Positions 38,346 through 49,275 are shown, counted from the stretch's first letter. The stretch is 64,000 bases of DNA from Paulownia fortunei (GCA_019321725.1 CM033119.1:16194694-16258693); one strand, 5' to 3'. Notes: a model not told the origin generated them from the letters alone. Program-made: numbers and translations.

Positions 38346-38786
38346 GATGCAGTTTGCAGTAGCTCGTGTATACAGCAAGATGGCATCACGGTAAGCACAA
38401 TATGGGAGTTTATTGAAAAAATGTTAGAGAAAGAGCAAGCCTTGCTGAAAATGATGAAACCTCCAGTCAATCTTTATGTTCTTCCTTTCTTCTTTATGAA
38501 TTTTTTGGTTTAGATTTAAAAATGCCATGTTGATTTCACATTATCAATTGTTTAGTGATGGCCATTCTGATGTAGGAGTGCTGGATACATGTAATAGTGG
38601 TATATGTTTTATCAAGTCCTCTGCAGAACAAGACAGAGATTGGGATTTTTCGCACATTGCTTATTATGTTTATGTTTTAACTTCATTTAGAAAGAAATGT
38701 CTTTGCTTGATCTCAATGCTCCGGTGAGGCGAAAATCCATGACATTGGATTGGTTGCTTGTGGGAAGTAATGGATCTGATCAGTAG
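38346..38786 (+). other. Two exon-like segments downstream of PCFS4 stop
   Basis: 38346-38390 (45 nt, open) is preceded by TTTTGCAG and followed by GTAAGC. 38691-38786 (96 nt, open to TAG at 38784) is preceded by CTTCATTTAG. Both are phase 0, so they could join exon 6 of PCFS4 and give an alternative tail: a 15-residue piece, then a 31-residue piece containing EMSLLDLNAPVRRKS. Alternatives: 3' UTR exons of the main transcript, or chance. Position directly behind the main stop (37943) on the same strand favours association with PCFS4. Confidence 0.4.
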
Positions 38787-40917
38787 TTACCGCCTTGATG
38801 GTAAGCAATATAAAGTTCTACATATTCCACATGCCTCTACATATACACATTTGACTCTGAAGGTTGATATATCATTTGTACCTAGTTTGTGAACTAGTCA
38901 TGTCATGTATGTGCTGGAGTTGTGGTGATGGGTTCGCCATTTGGACAGTAGCTATGGCTTAATCCGACTGAGGATGCTGTGTTCACGCTCGAGGGGGTTA
39001 GCTGTGCTTGTCAATGGTCACACCTTTCCTGCCTTTTGCTCCCATTAAAACAGAAGAAAAAAATGGTAAACTTAAATGTGTATTATCTTCATTATTTCTC
39101 ATTATTTCAATAAGCAACAATGAGGTGTTTGTTTGCATGGGCCTTAATCAGTTAACTGGGATGTTGTGTTCTTTCCAAATTGCTATTTTACTATTTTCAA
39201 AGGTAGAATCTCATCTAGTAAAGATAAAGATACATTTAGAAAAGTCTTGAGCCAAACAAATTCCTATTGTTTTTCTTTAGTGGGTGTGATTTTGGTTTAC
39301 TTGATCTTTTGATTACTAAAGAAAACACTGTTTAAATAGTTTATTTTAATTCAAATTAAAAAAAAATAATTCTTGCTATTCCTTGTCAAAGTGGGTTTGT
39401 GACTATGTAGATATCATAAAATGAAATAATAATATTATGTGTAATGGGATGGTTTACAATGATTTTGAAAAATGTCAATTAGGGGAGGAAATGTCTTGAA
39501 GTGACAGATTTGGCCCCCGTCTTGCACTTTCCAACTGGAAAATGCTTCAGGCGCATGTTGCCAACTTTTACCCAACTTTGGGGGTCCAATTTGACAATTA
39601 TGAGTTCTGCAGGTGCGACTTGTAAATTGGGGTATTTTTAGGATGTTATGTTTGACAATCCTTTCCTTCATGTCGTTTTTCCCACAACCAAAATTGATCA
39701 AGGTGGTATATAACTGATAATATTAATGGTCATGCTTTACATTTCTCTTTTTGATCTTCCCTAGATCTCATACGATCGATATTTTATGCTATTAAATTTT
39801 ATTTACTCTTTACATGAAGAAGTTTCTCAAAAGCTTTTAGCATCTGAGTGCAAACTCTTATTTTGGAGATTAAAAAAGAATCCATCACCATATGGACCCA
39901 TGAAGACACTAAAAAGCTTACTTGTCTTGCCTTGGGATCATTAAATTTGAAAGTGATATAAAATTCTTACTAAGAATTGATTACAAATTTGCAAAAAATG
40001 TTCTACTACAGATGTCCGATCGATTTGAACGCGAACTGATAGTCGGTTCGATTCGATTTATTTTAAATAATTATTTTTGCGGTTCAATTGAACAAAAATC
40101 AATCAAATTGTGTTTTTTTTCTTTTTGAGAAAGTTTAGTATTTTGTCATATATATGTGATTTTTTAAATTTTAGTTTTAGTTAGTTAGTTATATTTTTTA
40201 TCTTTAAAATATATTACATAACAATTAGTTTATTATATTATTATATTACATAATATAATAAAAAAATTATAATTAAATTTTATTAGATATGAACAATAAA
40301 AATGATTTGACCATCGATTCAATTATGAAAATACTAATTTAAGCTAACCTAATGCCCAAAAGGACAATCCTCTAAAAAGAGTAAATATACATTCCAAGAA
40401 ACAAAAATCAAGAAATTGAAACTGCTTATTCAGCATAAGCTTGTAAGATTGTTGTTGTTTCTCTAATAATGAGAAAGACAAGAAGTATCCATACATTCCA
40501 ATTTCCAGGCTCTACTCTGCTTCTGTTGAAAAAGAATATAAAGGATTATTATCTCTCATGTGGCGCAAATATATTTTTACCATAATTTTCACCCTTTACA
40601 TGATAAAAGGGATGTCTTTTATTATCAACATATTATAATTGAAACAGAATCAATGATCATTGATCCTTTTACAAGGAACAAAAATGAATGTATTAAGGTA
40701 GCATTTAAAAATATTATTGAACTTGAGAAATGGGGAATTAACTTATTAGCCAATTTATATTTGCAAAAATATTCATATCATTCCAAGAACTTTAATTATA
40801 AATATTATTCCTATGCTTGGGAAGGAAGTCTCTTATAGGAGAACAAAGTAAGAAACACAGTTAGTTTATCGAATTTAACCTACTCGGATATCAATAGATT
40901 CCATCCTGATTCAAAAC
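38787..40917. other. Intergenic, mostly unassigned
   Basis: No supported gene. Around 40010-40110 there is a stretch with CGGTTCGATTCGATTTATTTTAA and GGTTCAATTGAAC words akin to the element at 43919-44460. A plus-strand frame at 40560-40838 gives a normal-looking peptide but no family could be assigned with confidence. Confidence 0.45.
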
Positions 40918-41175
40918 TATTATTTTTTTTTTTTTATTTGGAAGATGTTAGAGATTTGACAAGGGTCAAATGTACTATAAATACTATAAAAATAAGAACA
41001 ATATTTTATAAGATAAATACAACAATAACGAGTATAATCATTAATAAATGAGACGTAATAATGAGACTCGCCTTTTGTGACAATTGGGGAAGGCCCCCAT
41101 GCACACATTGGAATGAATCAAATCATATGGTGCAACAAAAGAAGAAACACTTTTATTGAAAGGTAAAGCAGAAAA
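40918..41175 (-). pseudogene. Ty1/Copia integrase fragment, decayed
   Basis: On minus, the frame reads WGPSPIVTKGESHYYVSFIN followed by DYTRYCCIYLIKYCS. This is the start of the Copia-type integrase core (WGPSP, YYVSFIDDYTR-like). The catalytic aspartate position in the FIDD-type motif reads Asn here (FIND). The bases just upstream (41109-41175) continue the similarity only with frame breaks and a stop. No LTRs, protease or RT regions were found next to it, so it is an isolated fragment. Confidence 0.75.
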
Positions 41176-41357
41176 AACTTTCTATTTTGTTCCCAGAAAT
41201 CCCCAATGATTTCCTTGTTTTCCGTTTTTTGTTGGTCAAGCTGTCTTTTTAACTTGATTTCATTGAAGAGAGTAATTCCTTCAGCTGCTTTTTCGGAGGC
41301 TACATCTCCATAAGTGATCTATGCACAAGGAATTGAACATCGAATTTAGGTTTTAGC

Positions 41358-42545
41358 TTATTTTTTTAACTTTTTTTTGCAAAAAGAGGATGAAGTCTTG
41401 ATAAGAACTTTCTTTATAATATAGTTTGCATTACAGTTATTTCCAGTCAAGAATTTGGATAGAAATTCATTGTTTATTACAGTTTCTATAAGATAGAAAT
41501 CCAACCATCCTTGAAGCTGGTCAGTAAAGCCAGTAATTATGGTTTTGGAAATTGTTTTGTTATTATTTCCCTTTAATTTGTCTGTTGAGGCGTACATCAA
41601 CATATACTTGATAATTGTTTTTATATAATATTCAAACATGTCATCAATATTCTATCTGTAAAAGGTTCATCCTTAAATTTGGCAAATTTGAACTATCTTC
41701 TAGTTGAAGATTAGAAACAATCCTTTTAAAAGAAACTTTATTTACTTCAAGATTTGATTCGCAATTTGAAGTACTTTATTTTCCAAGTAAGCCGAGGTGT
41801 AAGTTCTTTCATGAACTCAGAATTTTTTTTAAAGTTCTAATATAGAAATTTGTCTGTTTTAAAACTAGGAGGAGGGTTTAATCATAATAGAGGGAGATGA
41901 GGATTGTGCTTTTTTATAAACCCTTTTAGGTTCACTGCAAATTTTGGTAACAAATTCTTCAATTCTAGAGGTCTGTTTACCAAGAGACTGCATGAAAAAT
42001 ATTACTATAATTGTTTTGGTGGATGATATGAACTAAAATATTGCCATTCCCTATATTAATTTTATATGGGACAACAGTGGCTTTCTTTTCTCCATTTTCA
42101 ATTTTTTTTAAAGAAGTTTTGGGGGGATGAATAGACAATATTGGTTTTCCTGAAGTAGAAGGATAATTAACTTTGATAGGTAACTTCTAGGACAGCCACG
42201 AAAGATGAACAACAACAGATTAACCTGATTCCAAAAGATGGTTCTGGGAACAATTAGATTGCTCTTGGACAAGTCTGTTAAAAACAAAGTGGGGTTTCTC
42301 TGTTTTTTGAGCTTATTAGCTTAGGATTTGCTCTTATACTAGGAGCAATACTATTCATAACTTTATAGTATATACCGAAGATTAGAACAACGTTCTGTGA
42401 TCCTTGCAGTATATCAAAAACCATGACTTTTGATATCTAATATTAAAGATTGCATGACTTTGGGATCAGTTAAAGAGACTGTAAAATTTGGGAAGCAACT
42501 GAAATGAATAAGCCATTCAGGTAAGGTTGATTCAACTATTTCCTT
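41358..42545 (-). pseudogene. Caulimovirid-like (endogenous pararetrovirus) coding relic
   Basis: Several minus-strand segments follow one another in the order expected for the movement/coat part of a plant pararetrovirus-like polyprotein. They lie in different frames with stops between them: about 42545-42430 (LPEWLIHFSCFPNF), about 42430-42290 (VVLIFGIYYKVMN), about 42180-42060, about 41990-41880 (GKQTSRIEEFV), and the longest frame 41639-41358 containing TIITGFTDQLQGWLDFYL. The latter resembles the capsid-type GFTGQLKGWW region of such elements. No reverse transcriptase or primer site was identified. It is broken, non-functional and presumably an old integrated copy. A gag-like part of an LTR element is the alternative reading. 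Confidence 0.6.
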
Positions 42546-43918
42546 TTGTTACTTTCCCTCAATCTCATTGGATCAATATTTATGGGTGGTCAGCCCCGTA
42601 AAAATGAGGGAAAAAATATGAGTATAGTAGATTTGAATTCTTTTGATGGTATGAGCGTTGTGTGTCTGTATCCGTCCTGTGGAATTTTTGGGTTCATTGG
42701 AAAAATAATTGAGGTGAAAGTCCGATCCAAGTGTGTATAGATTGTGTCACCGAATTTATTCGAATGGTGAACAAGGAAAAAATCGATTTCTCCTAAAAAT
42801 TAGTCAGACGAAACCTGAAACCTATTATTAAAAAATATATATATATGGGTGATCATGGTAATCACATATGGCTTTGATTATAAAAGAATCACCAATCACG
42901 TTGAACCGACATATTCACTGCTGAACTTTTAGGATTAAACCTGATATGATCTGATTTTGATTTTAACCTGTGTAAAAATGCATGATCTTGGTCATTACGG
43001 GGATAAAATTATTTTTACAGGGGCATAATGGAAAATTGAGGGTAAATTCCCATCAGATATATTGAAGCAAAATCAAGGAAGGCATCTGCTAGTTTCTTTG
43101 TGCTTGGGAAATCTGAAAATGGGTTAGTGGTGGATTCCAATTGGTTTGGATTGCATTATCTAGTGTTTGGTAGAATGGACCAAATAAAATCTGGATTAGT
43201 TTCAATTTCTGATAATTGCTCTTATACCTAGGAATTAAGACTTTACCAAACCACTAATTGCGTTTAGATATTTTCATTAGAATATAATTACACGTTTGAT
43301 TGCCTTAATTGTGGTCTTTTAAGATGTTAAATGCTTAAGCTAGTGTAGGTTCACCCAATTGATTGTAATGCTTGTGCCCTACGACTTTAACGCGGGTCTT
43401 AGGTTTATAGGGTTTAGGTTAGGAACTTATATAAGTCAGATAAATTTTATTTTTATTTTAAAAATAAATTTTCAATCATTTGATAAAAAAAAATTGCTCC
43501 AACACCACTATATAACATATTAGTAACGACAATCTTATAATTACAGGATAAAAATACAATAATTTATAAGTTAATCTTATAATGGGGAAGTAGCTTATAA
43601 GCCTAACATTTTAGTTATGAAATTTATTTTTAAATTTTTTTATCAGATAATTTAAAATACCTTTAAAATCTCAAATATTTTGTATATGTTTTGATGAGTT
43701 TATAAAATTAGTGAAATGAATGTTTAAGAAGTTGACTTGACACTTCATAATAAGAATCGTAATGTTCTGATTTTTGCTTATTAATAAATAAATGCTATGA
43801 TACACGGACATTTTTAAAAATAAATTATTTTTGTGCCTAAAACTTGAACAAATATAATATTTTAGGACACTTATGAGTACGGACACACCAAATGTTCTTA
43901 AAAAATTAAAGAAAAAAA
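42546..43918. other. Intergenic; possible 96-bp MITE at 43161-43256
   Basis: No gene supported. TAGTGTTTGGTAGAATGG at 43161 is mirrored by TAGTGGTTTGGTAAAGTC (reverse complement of 43239-43256), enclosing 96 bp, which may be a very small MITE. The remainder is AT-rich. Confidence 0.4.
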
Positions 43919-44460
43919 GATTGCTTGGGGTGTCCAAGTGGCACATAACTTGGATTTAGGACGCACGTTCGATCCCATCGAACTGAACCGAATTGACAAA
44001 ATCATAAATAAAAAATTAAATTAAATTTTTTTAATTCGATTCAGTTATAATTGAATTTTTTTTTCAGTTTTTTGGTTCAGTTTTTGATTAATCGATTTTT
44101 TTAAAAATAAATAAATAAAACAAAAACTAAATAATAAAATTATAAAATATAATTTTTTATATATTATTTTTAATTTGGGTGAGAAAAACATAAAAAAAAT
44201 AGTATGAAAATAAATAACAAAATATAAAAACTTAATTTTTAAAATAAAAATAATACAAAAATATAATATAAAAATAATTTATATATTGGATTTTCGATTC
44301 GGTTCGGTTAACCCAAATAAAAAATCGAAATCAAACCAGAAAAAAAAAAAAAAACCAAAAATCAAACCGAAATTTTTGGGTTCGGTTCGATTCAAATCGA
44401 AATTTCGATTCAGCTCGATCGGTTAACCGAACCGTGTGAACCCCTAGTTGGATTGCTTGG
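43919..44460. mobile_element. 522-bp insertion with 10-bp target duplication
   Basis: GATTGCTTGG occurs at 43919-43928 and again at 44451-44460. The insert begins with a tRNA-like stretch: TGTCCAAGTGG (43931-43941, A-box-like) and GTTCGATCCC (43967-43976, B-box-like) at tRNA spacing. Its other end is GAACCGTGTGAACCCCTAGTTG, preceded by repeated CGGTTCGGTT / AACCGAACC words. That end looks like the terminus of a plant hAT-type MITE. So it is either a SINE with a non-A tail, a composite of two insertions, or a DNA element with a chance Pol III-like head. The interior is AT-rich with no ORF. Confidence 0.6.
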
Positions 44461-44984
44461 AAAAAGAAAGAGTGGAAGATTCAAGTATTCAACTTTCCTA
44501 TTTCTTATTGAAATAAATACACACATATATATTTTCTATATAAGGCCAAACCCTCCCAACGTTTGTCAAATCCTTTTTTTTAAATGTCGTATTTGTCAAA
44601 TATTTATGCTAAGATCTGGACAAAATACCTAGTTATTTTCACATAGTCTAGAAACTCCTCTTTGTCTTATTTTTTCTCATATTTGAATCAACCCAAAATT
44701 GACTTTTTCTGATGGTGGAACCAACTGCAGGAATGAAACACGACTATAATAGAATGTCAAATTGGACAAATGGTAGCAGCAAAAAATGGAAAGAGAAGAC
44801 AAAGGAGATAGGTCATTTTACACACTAAAGTCAGCCATGGATGAAATGTGGATGGTTTGAAGTCTCAACTGTCAACTCCTCTTTTTTCTATTGGGCCAAA
44901 AAGTCATTTATCTTATTTAGCCTTTCAAAAAGCATTTACTATTAACTTATTTTAAAAAAAAATTAATTATAAAAATCATTCCTG
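44461..44984. other. Intergenic, nothing recognised
   Basis: Spacer DNA without supported features. Confidence 0.45.
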
Positions 44985-45158
44985 ATTTTGGTCTATTTAT
45001 AAAAATCTATCTTTCTAAATTTATAAATTATAAATATCTTTTTGATACTTGTCTTTATTTTATAATAAGAGGAAGAATATGATAAATATAGACAAATCTC
45101 AAAAAAGTATTTAAAATTTATAAATTTAAAAAGATAATTTTTATAAATATGCCAAACC
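44985..45158. mobile_element. Near-palindromic MITE-like element, copy 1
   Basis: The left arm TTTTGGTCTATTTATAAAAATC... pairs with the right arm, whose reverse complement reads GTTTGGCATATTTATAAAAATT.... Arms of about 57 nt match with a few differences, separated by about 60 nt. The element could fold into a long hairpin. It resembles the elements at 46291, 55528 and 62701 in its ATTATAAATATCTTTTTGA-type inner words. Confidence 0.7.
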
Positions 45159-46290
45159 TAAAATGCTTTTCTTTTTTCTTTTTTGTAATAAATCCTTAAA
45201 TGAAAATGTAAAACCTACTTAATAGATGTGTTAACTACTTTGTGTCACTTTCTTGAAATAGAATTTGCTTACATTTTGTCAAATGTCTACTTTCAAATTC
45301 TTCTTTTTAGCGTTTGTTGAGAGGAAAACGATTCTAAGATGCATAGATTAACATGGACGGCAGAAAAATGATACAAGACAATACATTGGATTAACATGCA
45401 GGACGGAGCTCGAATTTTAATGCTGGGTACTATTATTTTTTAAAAAAATAAAAAAATTTGTCTATGCGAAATTTATTAAAAAAATTATTTCAATTAATTA
45501 GAAAATTCAAGGCCATCCATTTGAATTTTTTTGTGGATAGGTTCAATAGATGCTACACTCCATCGTTCATTAATTGTGTGTTTATATATAAATATATTAT
45601 AAAATACGCAATCGAGTCAAGTCTCCTTAAATTAAATTCGTACTGTTTGAACTGGCCAAGAGAACTTATTGCTACATAAATGACAATTCTAACCTCCTTT
45701 ACTTTCTCTATTTGTCAAGTAAAATTATATTATATGATGAAACTTGATTACAAAAATAAAATAACCTTTCTTCTCAATTAAATCATTTATTATTTTTTTC
45801 ACTTCGTAATTAAATGGTTGAAACCATCCCAAGTGGTCGGCTTAGAACTAGCTAGTCTCTAAAGTACAATGCAAGAGCGTGCGTTATTAGGTTGGTGTGA
45901 ATTTAATTACTAGATTAGGGTTGCCTATAATCATTAATTTTGCATAACTTTATAGATTATTGTGGACAATTATCTTTTGACTAGTCCTAAGTCGGAATAA
46001 TTTGCTTTAATATTGAAATGCCACTATAAGAAAATATAATAATAATAATAATAATAAGACGTCAAATAATAATATCAAATATATCAATAATTATATATAT
46101 TAAGTATCAATTTTTTTTATTTTATCATAATAATGATTTTCACAAGATTAATAATTATAAGAATTGTGTATAAATTGTAATCTTTGAAAATTAGTACCAA
46201 AAAAATTGTATATAAATTGTTGCCTTTTGACAATAGATGACATATTTATAATGATAATTCAATGATAGCAAAAATTATCATAATAATTAG
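45159..46290. other. AT-rich intergenic
   Basis: No gene supported. Contains an (AAT)n tract at about 46037-46060 and short inverted words only. Confidence 0.45.
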
Positions 46291-46494
46291 AATAAATTAT
46301 AGAAAATATTTTTTGAAGTTTGATTTATTTACCAAAAAAACCCTTTTATAATACAAAATTATAAATATTTCATTGAACTATTACAAATATCTTTTCGAAA
46401 TTTATATTTATTTTATAAATATATTCTCAATAGATATAATTTATAAAATAAAAATAAATATTTATAATTTTAAAAAATAATTTTTATAATTCAC
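46291..46494. mobile_element. Near-palindromic MITE-like element, copy 2
   Basis: The left end AATAAATTATAGAAAATATTTTTTGAAG mirrors the right end (reverse complement GTGAATTATAAAAATTATTTTTTAAAA). Inside, ATTTATATTTATTTTATAAAT is answered by ATTTATAAAATAAAAATAAAT. About 200 bp, hairpin-forming, no coding capacity. Same family as 55528-55776 and 62701-62896. Confidence 0.7.
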
Positions 46495-46872
46495 CTTTTA
46501 CGTCGCCGCCGCGACTAGAGAATCTAGTATTCCTACATGCTATTTTGATGCTTATAGCTTCTCTTTAAAATCAACCTTTTATTCAAGTGAGTACAATACA
46601 CGTACATTAAAGTAATAAAACTAAGGGCTGAAAAGACATCCTAGTTAACTTTTTTTAATTATGAGAAAACTGCCTTCTTTGAAGGCAAGTGGAAGAAAAG
46701 TCATTTTAAAAATCAAATACGTTGCAGAAATTCTAAAGAGACTCTTAATTGTGCATAGAAATTTTCAAATATTTTGGTTGGATGGCCACGTCTTCCAACG
46801 TGTATTCAGTCCAACTTGTAGATAAATTACCTTGACAATTCAACAAGTTGTATACATGTAATTGATCTTCTA

Positions 46873-46904
46873 ACACACACACAATTGTGTGTGTGTGTGT
46901 GTGT
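46873..46904. repeat. Self-complementary (AC)n-AATT-(GT)n microsatellite
   Basis: Five AC units meet an AATTGT centre and continue as about ten GT units, so the first part can pair with the second as a hairpin. The minus-strand frames here are repeat artefacts. Confidence 0.9.
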
Positions 46905-47519
46905 ATAACTAGTCTTTTGTTTTTTGTTTTTTTTTGGACATCCAATGTTTTTGTCTAAATTTTTAAAATACAAAATTAGAAATATTTGTTTAATTTTTTT
47001 GTGTGAGAAAAGAAAAAAAAATAAAGATGAAATAGTATAAGTAAAGAAAAAAGACAAAAAGGTCAAATTGGAGAAAGAGAAAAAAAAATGATAAGAGAAT
47101 AGAGAGGAAAGAAACAAAAACTACATCGTCATTATATTATATGGGATTGACCCCGTCATCTTTTCAAACATCGATTGTATTTGATTAAATTATTTAGAAA
47201 AAAATATAAATTCTTATATATTGTAACATATTTTTGAAACTTAATTATAAAATATTAAATTTATTTTAAAAATAAATTATTGAAGTGTTTAAATAAAATA
47301 AAGTCATTGAGTTTTTAAGATAATAATTTTGTAATTAAAATTATTAACATTAAAGAACTTTGTTAAAATAAAATCTTATTTTAAAAATAAGTTATGATCT
47401 CCTTACTTTTTAAAAAACAACTTGTATGATTTTAACATCTTATTTTAGAAAATTATAATTTATAAGCTCTTTTTCTAAAAAAATTACCAAATACTTTAAG
47501 AGATAATAAATATTAATAT

Positions 47520-47620
47520 GTTCATGTATGTTTATATACATACATGTGTGTGTTGTATTCTTGTGTACATATATATATATATGTATGTATGTGTGTATGT
47601 ATATATACATATGTATCTAC
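47520..47620. repeat. TATG/TGTG/TA simple-sequence tract
   Basis: Irregular runs of TATG, TGTG and TA units (ATATATATATATATGTATGTATGTGTG-like). Lies in the presumed promoter of the F-box gene. Confidence 0.8.
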
Positions 47621-47832
47621 TAGTCAACGGTTCTTTAAACACTTCCTTGTAGAGCTGCACATTGTTTTCATCAATCCTTTTCGGTCTCAATCACTTATTT
47701 CTCCAAATATAAATCCAATTCCTCCTCCCCTCTAGAACATGAGAATTTCCAATACATATCTGAGATAACATAAATATTCATTCTTCTTGAGCATAATGGG
47801 ATGATAACAATACTTTTCTCCAAGCACAAGAA

Positions 47833-48912
47833 ATGGATATGGATCCCAGAATATGGAGCCGGCTACCGGACCATCTCCTCGAACGCGTGCTCTCCTTCCT
47901 GCCTCTGAAAACTTTCCTGAGCCTCAGATCAACCTGCAAACAGTTCAACTCCCTCTTATTCTCCCCTTGCTTCATTTCCAAACATTCCTTATCTTCTTCG
48001 TCACCTTTCTCTTCTTTCATCCTCCTTTCACACCCACAGTTTCTTCAAAAATGCCCTGTTTTCAATACTGTCATAAACTCTTGGTGCAATATGTCACTTT
48101 CTTTTCCCCCAATGCTCTCATGTCCACCCTCTTCCAATCTCCTCTCATCCTCCAATGGCCTTCTCTGTTTTTCCATTCCAAGATCATCTTGTTTCATCAT
48201 ATGCAACCTCTTGAGCAGGTCCTTGCGCCGTGTGAAGTTCCCCACATGCCCTTTTGATTTCGAGCTGCTCACTTTGGTTTCCACACCAAATGGCTACAAG
48301 CTCTTCATGCTATCCTCCATGGGATCATCCAACAATGCCCTAGTCTACGACTCCACGGTCAATTCCTGGCAACAATACCTGGGTTTCGATCCGATCCTAA
48401 ATGAGAACTACCATCAAAAGGGTGTTTTTTATGATGGATGCCTGTTTTTCACCACCCCTGAGCCTTTTTATGTTGTGTGCTTCCATTTGGAGACTGGGAA
48501 GTGGGAGAGATCGACGATCGGGTTACCAGACGGCCTGACTTTCGTCCGCTTGGTGAGCGACGGGGATCGGAAGCTATACTTGATTGGAGGGGTTGGAGTC
48601 AGTGGGATTTCAAGAAGTATGAAACTGTGGGAGTTGAGGGAAGATGGTGAGAATTGGGTGGAGGTTGAAACATTGCCTGAGATGGTGTGCAGAAAGTTTG
48701 TGTCTGTTTGCTATCACAACTATGAGCATGTGTATTGTTTTTGGCACCAAGGGTTGATTTGTGTGTGCTGCTATACTTGGCCTGAGATATTGTACTACAA
48801 GGTGTCTAGGAGGACCTGGCATTGGCTGCCCAAGTGCCCTTCATTGCCTGAGAAGTGGAGTTGTGGATTCAGGTGGTTTTCCTTCAAGCCAGAGCTCTAT
48901 GCCACTGTATAA
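47833..48912 (+). CDS. F-box/kelch-like protein, single exon
   Basis: An intact intronless frame of 359 aa. The start MDMDPRIWSRLPDHLLERVL includes an N-terminal F-box (about residues 6-45, IWSRLPDHLLERVLSFLPLK then RSTCKQFNSLLFSP). A beta-propeller/kelch-like C-terminal half follows (LVSTPNGYKLFMLSS, ALVYDSTVNSWQQYL, WERSTIGLPDGLTFVRLVSD, KLWELREDGENWVEVETLP). F-box proteins recruit substrates to SCF-type ubiquitin ligases through SKP1; the propeller usually binds the substrate, unknown here. Overall layout resembles intronless plant F-box/kelch proteins of the At5g43190 type, which I suggest only tentatively. A second ATG lies two codons in (47839). The gene converges with VDAC (3' ends about 1.7 kb apart). 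Confidence 0.9.
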   Translation: MDMDPRIWSRLPDHLLERVLSFLPLKTFLSLRSTCKQFNSLLFSPCFISKHSLSSSSPFSSFILLSHPQFLQKCPVFNTVINSWCNMSLSFPPMLSCPPSSNLLSSSNGLLCFSIPRSSCFIICNLLSRSLRRVKFPTCPFDFELLTLVSTPNGYKLFMLSSMGSSNNALVYDSTVNSWQQYLGFDPILNENYHQKGVFYDGCLFFTTPEPFYVVCFHLETGKWERSTIGLPDGLTFVRLVSDGDRKLYLIGGVGVSGISRSMKLWELREDGENWVEVETLPEMVCRKFVSVCYHNYEHVYCFWHQGLICVCCYTWPEILYYKVSRRTWHWLPKCPSLPEKWSCGFRWFSFKPELYATV

Positions 48913-49117
48913 AATTACTTAAATTTTTCTTGCCTCAGATTTATCACTACATTGTTTTGGTTGTTGGTATTGATATATTCTATAAATCACTACATATTTT
49001 GACATTTATTATCACATGCTTGTCTGTGAAACAAAAATCTGTTACAGATTTGACTCTTTTGATTATTTTCAGCCACATTTTGCTAATGACCTAATTTTGA
49101 GAAACTTGAGAATATAT

Positions 49118-49275
49118 ATTCTTTTGTAGCTATTAACGAGTTAACGTAATTTGTTGGTAAGTACCTTACACACTTAAAATTTATTAATCATGAATTCGAA
49201 TCACCTAAAGTAAGTTGAGAACCGATAGTATTCTCCTCTTTAAAAGAGGAAAAACAAATTCTTTTGTAACTATTA
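49118..49275 (+). mobile_element. Short tRNA-related SINE with 18-bp target duplication
   Basis: ATTCTTTTGTAGCTATTA (49118-49135) is repeated as ATTCTTTTGTAACTATTA (49258-49275), one mismatch. The 122-bp insert carries an A-box-like TTGGTAAGTACCTTAC (from about 49154) and a B-box-like GAATTCGAATCAC (about 49192-49204) at tRNA spacing. It ends in a purine-rich GAGGAAAAACAA tail. Structure fits a small Pol III-transcribed SINE just downstream of the F-box gene. Confidence 0.75.

Larger units (their letters stand above)
46495..47832. other. Intergenic and F-box gene upstream flank
   Basis: No gene supported. It holds an inverted CA/TG microsatellite (46873-46904), AT-rich CTTATAAG-containing repeat remains (47200-47510) and a TATG/TGTG-rich simple-sequence tract (about 47520-47620), about 215 bp before the F-box ATG. 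Confidence 0.5.

Noticed and set aside
40560..40838. 92-codon plus-strand frame possibly related to pararetrovirus-like proteins
   Set aside because: Begins at GTG, opposite orientation to the adjacent relic, and similarity too vague to annotate.
45820..45900. tRNA-like A-box (CCAAGTGGTCGG) suggesting another SINE
   Set aside because: No B-box at the required distance and no flanking duplication found.
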